Under the pieces are notes generated by a model. It searched no databases, was not told the origin of the DNA, and saw nothing but the letters and a program-made list of their open reading frames with translations. Shown here piece after piece: positions 60,082-64,000 of a DNA stretch of 64,000 bases (positions within the stretch are counted from its first letter, which is position 1; the number at the start of each line of letters is the position of its first letter). The stretch is from Streptomyces aurantiogriseus (GTDB lineage: Bacteria > Actinomycetota > Actinomycetes > Streptomycetales > Streptomycetaceae): assembly GCF_014649375.1 (NCBI RefSeq), contig NZ_BMSX01000005.1, positions 1-64,000 on the forward strand, read 5' to 3'. Position numbers and translations under genes: made by a program.

Positions 60082-60855
60082 TTACGCGGTGGCGCCGGTC
60101 TGCGGGGTGAACGCGGGGACAGCGGCCTGCGGGGTCAACTCCACCGGGTGGGCCTGCTCGACTCGGTCACGCCGCGTGTACATGTCCCAGTAGTGCTCGG
60201 CGAGTACGTCCGGGTGGACGACAGGGAACTCCACGCCGGTGTCCGGAAGCTCGATGTCGCCCTTGGCGGTTGCCTCGGCCGCCTCGCTGCCGGTGATCAT
60301 GGCGGCGATGGTGAGGGTGCCGGCGTAGACGCCGGTGCCGGCGAGTTCGCCGTTGAGCGAGTACACGTAGTTGCGGGCGGCGGACATCACCGGGCCCGGG
60401 CCGCTGAGGTGAGGCACGCCCAGCACGGCCGAGTAGCCGGTCGTCATCAGGAGGGCGCCGTCGCCGCGTTCGGTCATCTCCGGCAGTACGGCGCGGAACA
60501 CCTCCACCGGGGTCAGGAGGAGCACCCGGGAGATCCTTTCCAGGGTGGCCGCGTCCAGCTGGGCGGCCGGGGCGAATGCCTGGTCGGCGCCGGTCGGCCC
60601 GTACTCGACGACGTCGATCCGGCCGAAGTGGTCGCGTACGGCGTCCACCAGGGCGGGAACCCGCGCGGGATCGGACAGGTCGGCGGGGAAGGCGGCGGCC
60701 TCGACGCCCTCGTCGGTGAGTTGTGCCACCAGGGCGTCGAGCCGCTCCTTGCGGCGGGCCACCAGGGCAACACAGAAGCCTTCCCTGCCGAACCGGCGGG
60801 CAACGGACAGGCCCAGGCCCGTACCGGCACCGAAGACAGCGATCACTTTGGACAC
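60082..60855 (-). CDS. SDR-like protein without the catalytic Tyr-Lys pair
   Basis: The 257-residue protein has a good Rossmann start (VIAVFGAGTGLGLSVARRFG) and an RRKERLDAL segment that suggests NADP. After the LLMTTGYSAVLGVPHLSG strand the usual YxxxK is replaced by VMSAARNYV, so the catalytic tyrosine and lysine are missing or moved. It may be a binding protein or use another mechanism. Its start at 60855 has TCTCC/GGAGA upstream. It lies upstream of the lipocalin-like pseudogene on the same strand. Confidence 0.8.
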   Translation of the reverse strand: MSKVIAVFGAGTGLGLSVARRFGREGFCVALVARRKERLDALVAQLTDEGVEAAAFPADLSDPARVPALVDAVRDHFGRIDVVEYGPTGADQAFAPAAQLDAATLERISRVLLLTPVEVFRAVLPEMTERGDGALLMTTGYSAVLGVPHLSGPGPVMSAARNYVYSLNGELAGTGVYAGTLTIAAMITGSEAAEATAKGDIELPDTGVEFPVVHPDVLAEHYWDMYTRRDRVEQAHPVELTPQAAVPAFTPQTGATA

Positions 60856-60973
60856 GGGAGTTCTCCTTGGTGTGAGCTATCTCAACTGGCCCCTACCGGG
60901 CTTCGTACACGAGAAACGCTAGGCGTCCGGGAACCGCGAATCTTGGTACCCAGGAGAGCAATGACGCGGACGC

Positions 60974-60993
60974 GGTGGTACCGCGGTACCACC
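60974..60993. promoter_or_regulatory. Perfect 20-bp palindrome
   Basis: GGTGGTACCGCGGTACCACC is a perfect palindrome about 120 bases upstream of the SDR-like gene. A weaker GGTACC-centred site lies just before it. It has the form of a regulator site; no adjacent regulator was found. Confidence 0.5.
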
Positions 60994-61719
60994 TGGAGTC
61001 CCCTGCCAGCCTGGTCGACGGCCTTGAGGTGCTCGTGGACACGCTCACCATGGACCGAGCTCGGGTGTGCGGCCCTTCGTTGGGCTTGCGTGATCGCGCT
61101 GTCCTCCGCAGTGCGCCATCGCGGCCGTGTGCCTCCTCCCGCACTGGTGGACACGAGCGCCGCGGTGCGATCGACCCATGTCGCGCTGGAGACGGGCTGG
61201 AGCGCATGCTCGGCGACGACCTCCGCCTGCCTCCGCACAGGTACCGACACCAGGTACTGGTGGTCATCGCGGGAACCGACGCACTGCTCCGGACCTCACA
61301 TCGCACGACGGGCCGTCCGCGGGTGACGTCGAACGACCGCACTTGGCGCACCGGCAATGCCCATGGCATGAGCGTGGCGTGACGGGGTTCAACGCGACGT
61401 TCGTCAAGACGCGCCGGCACTTCCGTTTCGTCAAGTCGCGCTCGACCGGCGTCCACTCGCTGCCGATCACTTGCCCGGCGCCACTCACCAGTTCGCAGCG
61501 CACGATGCATCGCGGAGCGTCCCATAGGCCTCGTCGCTCCTGCCCTTGGCGATTCAGCCCTCCTGAAGGCGCAACCTGTCGTGACTTCTGACGTCAGCCG
61601 AGCGCGTCCGTGCAGTTCGGAGGCCTTTCGAACCGGTGGACGTCGAGGAGGAGGGACTACGCGCGTGACGCCGGACGCTCATCGTCGGCGCCGGGCAAGC
61701 GCCACAGGTCCCTCGCTCC
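60994..61719. other. Stretch without a recognisable gene
   Basis: This stretch of about 720 bp has several open frames, one reading LEVLVDTLTMDRARVCGPSL on the plus strand, which vaguely resembles the start of a regulator. No domain, ribosome site or IS motif is convincing. It may be a decayed regulator gene for the SDR-like protein. Confidence 0.35.
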
Positions 61720-62397
61720 TCACTCGGGGGCGCTCGGGCGGGCGAGGCCCAGGTCGTAGGCGAGGATGACGGCCTGGATGCGGTCGCGGGCTCCCAGCTT
61801 CGCCAGGACACGGCCGACATAGGTCTTCACGGTGGACTCCGACAGCACCAGCCGCTCGGCGATCTCACCATTGGTCCAGCCCTGACCGATGGCGACGAAG
61901 ATCTCGCGTTCGCGTTCGGTCAGCGAGCGGACCCTGGGGTCGTCGTCCGGTGTGCGGCTGGGCGAGGCCTGGGGCAGGTGCTGGGCGTAGGTGTCCAGCA
62001 GTCGGCGCGTGAGTGCCGGGGCGATGACGGCGTCGCCGCCCGCGACCGCGCGGATCCCGGCCAGGAGTTCATCGGGTTGGGCGTCCTTGAGGAGGAAGCC
62101 GCTGGCTCCCGCGCGCAGGGCCGCGTGGGCGTACTCGTCCAGGTCGAAGGTGGTCAGGACGAGGACCCGGGAGCGACCGCCGGAGGCGATGATGCGGCGG
62201 GTGGCTTCGATACCGTCCATGCCGGGCATCCGGACGTCCATGAGGATCACGTCGGGACGGAGTTCGGCGGCCATGCGGACGGCCTCACCGCCGTGCTCCG
62301 CCTCGCCGACGACCTCGGTGCCGGGGGAACTCTCCAGGAGCATGCGGAAGCCGAAGCGCTGCAGCGGCTGGTCGTCCACGATGAGCACGGTCGTCAT
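61720..62397 (-). CDS. NarL/LuxR-type response regulator
   Basis: The 225-residue regulator has a complete receiver: VLIVDDQPLQRFGF, the phospho-accepting aspartate in VILMDVRMPGMDG near residue 54, the threonine in VLVLTTFDLDEY and the lysine in GFLLKDAQ. The LuxR-type domain is SLTEREREIFVAIGQGWTNG, IAERLVLSESTVKTYVGRVL. Its ATG overlaps the kinase stop (ATGA), so the pair is made together. With the adjacent ABC permease it forms the common Streptomyces arrangement in which such a pair controls an exporter. Confidence 0.95.
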   Translation of the reverse strand: MTTVLIVDDQPLQRFGFRMLLESSPGTEVVGEAEHGGEAVRMAAELRPDVILMDVRMPGMDGIEATRRIIASGGRSRVLVLTTFDLDEYAHAALRAGASGFLLKDAQPDELLAGIRAVAGGDAVIAPALTRRLLDTYAQHLPQASPSRTPDDDPRVRSLTEREREIFVAIGQGWTNGEIAERLVLSESTVKTYVGRVLAKLGARDRIQAVILAYDLGLARPSAPE

Positions 62398-63737
62398 TCG
62401 GCACCACCCGCGTGGGCAGGACGGTGGAGACCGCTGATCGGGCTGAGGTCGAGGACGGCCCGCACCGCCCAGCCTCCGCCGGGAGCCGGTCCTGCGGTGA
62501 CAGTCCCGTTGTACAGGGCGGCGCGCTCTCTCATACCGGTCAGGCCTTGTCCTTGGTCGCGGGGTGGTTCCGGCCGGGCGGCTCCCTGAACCGGGCCGGT
62601 GTCGTGGACGTCGATGCGCAGTTCCATGTCCCGGGCGGTCACCGTCAGGTCGATTCGCGTGTCGCGGCCCGCGTGTTTGAGGGCGTTGGTAAGCGCTTCC
62701 TGGACGATACGGTAGACGGTCAGCTGGACACCACGGTCGAGGTTGTCCAACTCGCCGCTGGTGCGGTAGACGACCTGCGGACCGGCGGCGCGGATACGGG
62801 CGCACAGGGCGTCGATGTCCGCGAGGCGGGGCTGCGGGCTGAGCTCGGCGGTGTCGGCGGTGTGCTGGTCGCGTAGGACGCCGAGGGTGCGGCGCAGTTC
62901 ACCCAGTGCCTGGCGTCCGGTGTCTCCGATCATGAGCAGGGCCTGTTTGCCGCGTTCGGGGGTGAGGTCGGCCGCTCGTGCGCCGCCGTCCGCGAGGGTG
63001 ATGATGACGGAGAGGTTGTGGCCGACGATGTCGTGCATCTCGCGGGCGACTCGGGTGCGTTCGGCGGCGGCGGCCAGTTGGCTGCGCTGGTCGCGTTCGA
63101 TCTCCAGACGGGCCGCGCGGTCGTGCAGGGCCGCCAGCTGGGCGCGTCGAACGCGTACGGCGAGGCCCAGCGCGACCGCGGCGACGACGGTGGTGCCCAG
63201 GAAGAACATCCCGTCCACGATCGACACCTCGCCCCTCAGCCGCACGGCGACCAGCCCCATGGCGAGGACCGGCGCGGCGCAGGCCACGGGCAGATGGCGC
63301 GGCCGCCCGTGCAGCGCAAGGTTGTAGAGGGCGATCAGCACGGCCATCCCGGCGCGTAGCCAGACCCCCAGCGCGCACACGACGAAGAACACCGCGGCGA
63401 TCATGGCGAAGGTCATGGCAGGCCTTCTGCGCCGCCACAGCAGGGGCAGCAGCAGGCCCGCCTGCAGCGCGACCGTCCCCGGCCAGGGCAGGCGGGTGAA
63501 GTCGACGTCGAATTCCTCCGGCTGCTCCGGGGAGATCAGGTCGGGCAAGCACAGCATGGGAATCAGGACGACGACCAGACCGGCGTCCAGCAGCCACGGA
63601 CGCTTCCGGTCGATCTCCCTCAAGCGCTGCCCGATACAGGACGCCCGCCTGACCAGGGGGTGGTCCCACCTGGCCTCGATTCCTCCCGGTGACGGGTGGG
63701 AGGCCGTCCCCGGCAGGGTGGCGTCGTCGGTGCTCAT
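62394..63737 (-). CDS. NarL-type sensor histidine kinase
   Basis: The 447-residue kinase has about six membrane helices in residues 45-190 (LDAGLVVVLIPMLCLPDLIS, MTFAMIAAVFFVVCALGVW), a HisKA_3 box with the phospho-histidine in REMHDIVGHNLSVII, and an ATP domain with the N box VYRIVQEALTNALKHAG and the G2 box GQGLTGMRERAALYNG. There is no large extracellular domain, so it probably senses a membrane signal. I use the ATG at 63737; the ATG at 63755 is possible. A strong hairpin separates it from the ABC permease upstream. Confidence 0.95.
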   Translation of the reverse strand: MSTDDATLPGTASHPSPGGIEARWDHPLVRRASCIGQRLREIDRKRPWLLDAGLVVVLIPMLCLPDLISPEQPEEFDVDFTRLPWPGTVALQAGLLLPLLWRRRRPAMTFAMIAAVFFVVCALGVWLRAGMAVLIALYNLALHGRPRHLPVACAAPVLAMGLVAVRLRGEVSIVDGMFFLGTTVVAAVALGLAVRVRRAQLAALHDRAARLEIERDQRSQLAAAAERTRVAREMHDIVGHNLSVIITLADGGARAADLTPERGKQALLMIGDTGRQALGELRRTLGVLRDQHTADTAELSPQPRLADIDALCARIRAAGPQVVYRTSGELDNLDRGVQLTVYRIVQEALTNALKHAGRDTRIDLTVTARDMELRIDVHDTGPVQGAARPEPPRDQGQGLTGMRERAALYNGTVTAGPAPGGGWAVRAVLDLSPISGLHRPAHAGGAE

Positions 63738-63772
63738 GGGGTGTCCCCTGTCCATCGTGGCTCAGAACGGCC

Positions 63773-63811
63773 GGGCGGTGCGGTACCGGCCAGGCCGGTA
63801 CCGCACCGCCC
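63773..63811 (-). terminator. 19-bp hairpin between ABC permease and kinase
   Basis: GGGCGGTGCGGTACCGGCC and its exact complement are separated by a single A. In practice the innermost pairs open to form the loop. It lies 16 bases past the permease stop. Confidence 0.8.
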
Positions 63812-63827
63812 GAGAGGAAGGGCCGGG

Positions 63828-64000
63828 TTACGCATCTTTCCGCACCAGACGGTACGCGGCGCCGGCCAGTGCGAGCGCGCTCCAGCCGAGCAGGACCAGG
63901 AGTCCGGCGGTGGGCGACAGGCTCGCCGCGTCGTGGGTCAGCGAGTACAGCGACTCACCCGCGTTGGTGGGCAGGTACTTGTTGACGTCGTCCTCCCACG
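63828..64000 (-). CDS. ABC-2 transporter permease, C-terminal part
   Basis: The last 57 residues are visible. They read KYLPTNAGESLYSLTHDA, then a final membrane helix (AGLLVLLGWSALALAGAAYR) and the basic end LVRKDA before TAA. The extracellular loop with LPTNAGES followed by one helix is typical of ABC-2-type permeases of drug or lantibiotic exporters. The rest lies beyond the window. It is upstream of, and probably regulated by, the kinase/regulator pair. Confidence 0.75.
   Translation of the reverse strand, partial: WEDDVNKYLPTNAGESLYSLTHDAASLSPTAGLLVLLGWSALALAGAAYRLVRKDA

Noticed and set aside
63773-63811. The long hairpin before the kinase gene as an attachment site
   Set aside because: It lies just after a stop codon with no integrase or tRNA nearby and fits a terminator.

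Overview
The window is high-GC actinobacterial DNA, most likely from a Streptomyces chromosome arm or another accessory region. The evidence is the strong G/C bias at third codon positions, the long antisense shadow frames, the GTG starts, the Streptomyces-type families (ECF41/SigJ sigma factor, DUF4232, helicase-associated repeats, DHA2 and MHS transporters, NarL-type two-component systems) and the many decayed insertion sequences. No rRNA, tRNA, CRISPR array, replication origin, or PKS/NRPS module was seen.

Layout. 0-6.4 kb: DinB-like protein, secreted M1 peptidase, VOC protein, hydrolase and methyltransferase, set among remnants of IS110, IS5, IS701 and a helicase-associated gene. 6.8-9.5 kb: a DHA2 efflux pump divergent from a SigJ/ECF41 sigma factor, with a textbook ECF41 promoter facing each gene. 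9.7-14.5 kb: a deaminase, then a translationally coupled TROVE/vWA-like gene and partner, bracketed by broken transposases. 14.5-19.6 kb: mostly decayed genes (prepilin peptidase, Doc-like toxin with broken antitoxin, DUF4232, ISL3, IS630), plus a HIT protein and a small unknown. 20-25 kb: a secreted alpha/beta hydrolase, then a duplicated TetR-plus-partner module of which one copy is intact and one is decayed.

25-37.3 kb looks like a carbohydrate or sugar-acid catabolic island: amidohydrolase, CoA-acylating semialdehyde dehydrogenase, DapA-like aldolase, two MHS transporters, Lrp and GntR regulators, a split transketolase and an SDR. The GntR gene and its divergent transporter share two near-identical palindromes. 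37.4-41.9 kb is a probable TetR-controlled export operon: a lipocalin-like secreted protein, a DHA2 pump and a response regulator whose receiver has lost its phosphorylation residues.

42.8-58.5 kb is a catabolic cluster for an unidentified aromatic or cyclic substrate. It has two DUF3500 proteins, two FAH-family hydrolases, a flavin monooxygenase fused to an alpha/beta hydrolase, a class III CoA-transferase, two enoyl-CoA hydratases, an SDR, and GntR, IclR and TetR regulators. Three transcription units start from homologous promoters carrying the same GGTCC-type operator. One of these promoters is an inverted duplicate that drives a shrunken remnant of the CoA-transferase gene. 58.8-64 kb holds a frameshifted second lipocalin-like gene, an atypical SDR, an empty stretch, and a NarL-type kinase/regulator pair next to an ABC permease cut by the window edge.

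A recurring theme is decay: single-base frameshifts and large internal deletions in genes that have an intact paralogue nearby. If the assembly is unpolished, some single-base frameshifts (near 14810, 16180, 18365, 22183 and 59835) could be errors; the larger deletions cannot be explained that way.
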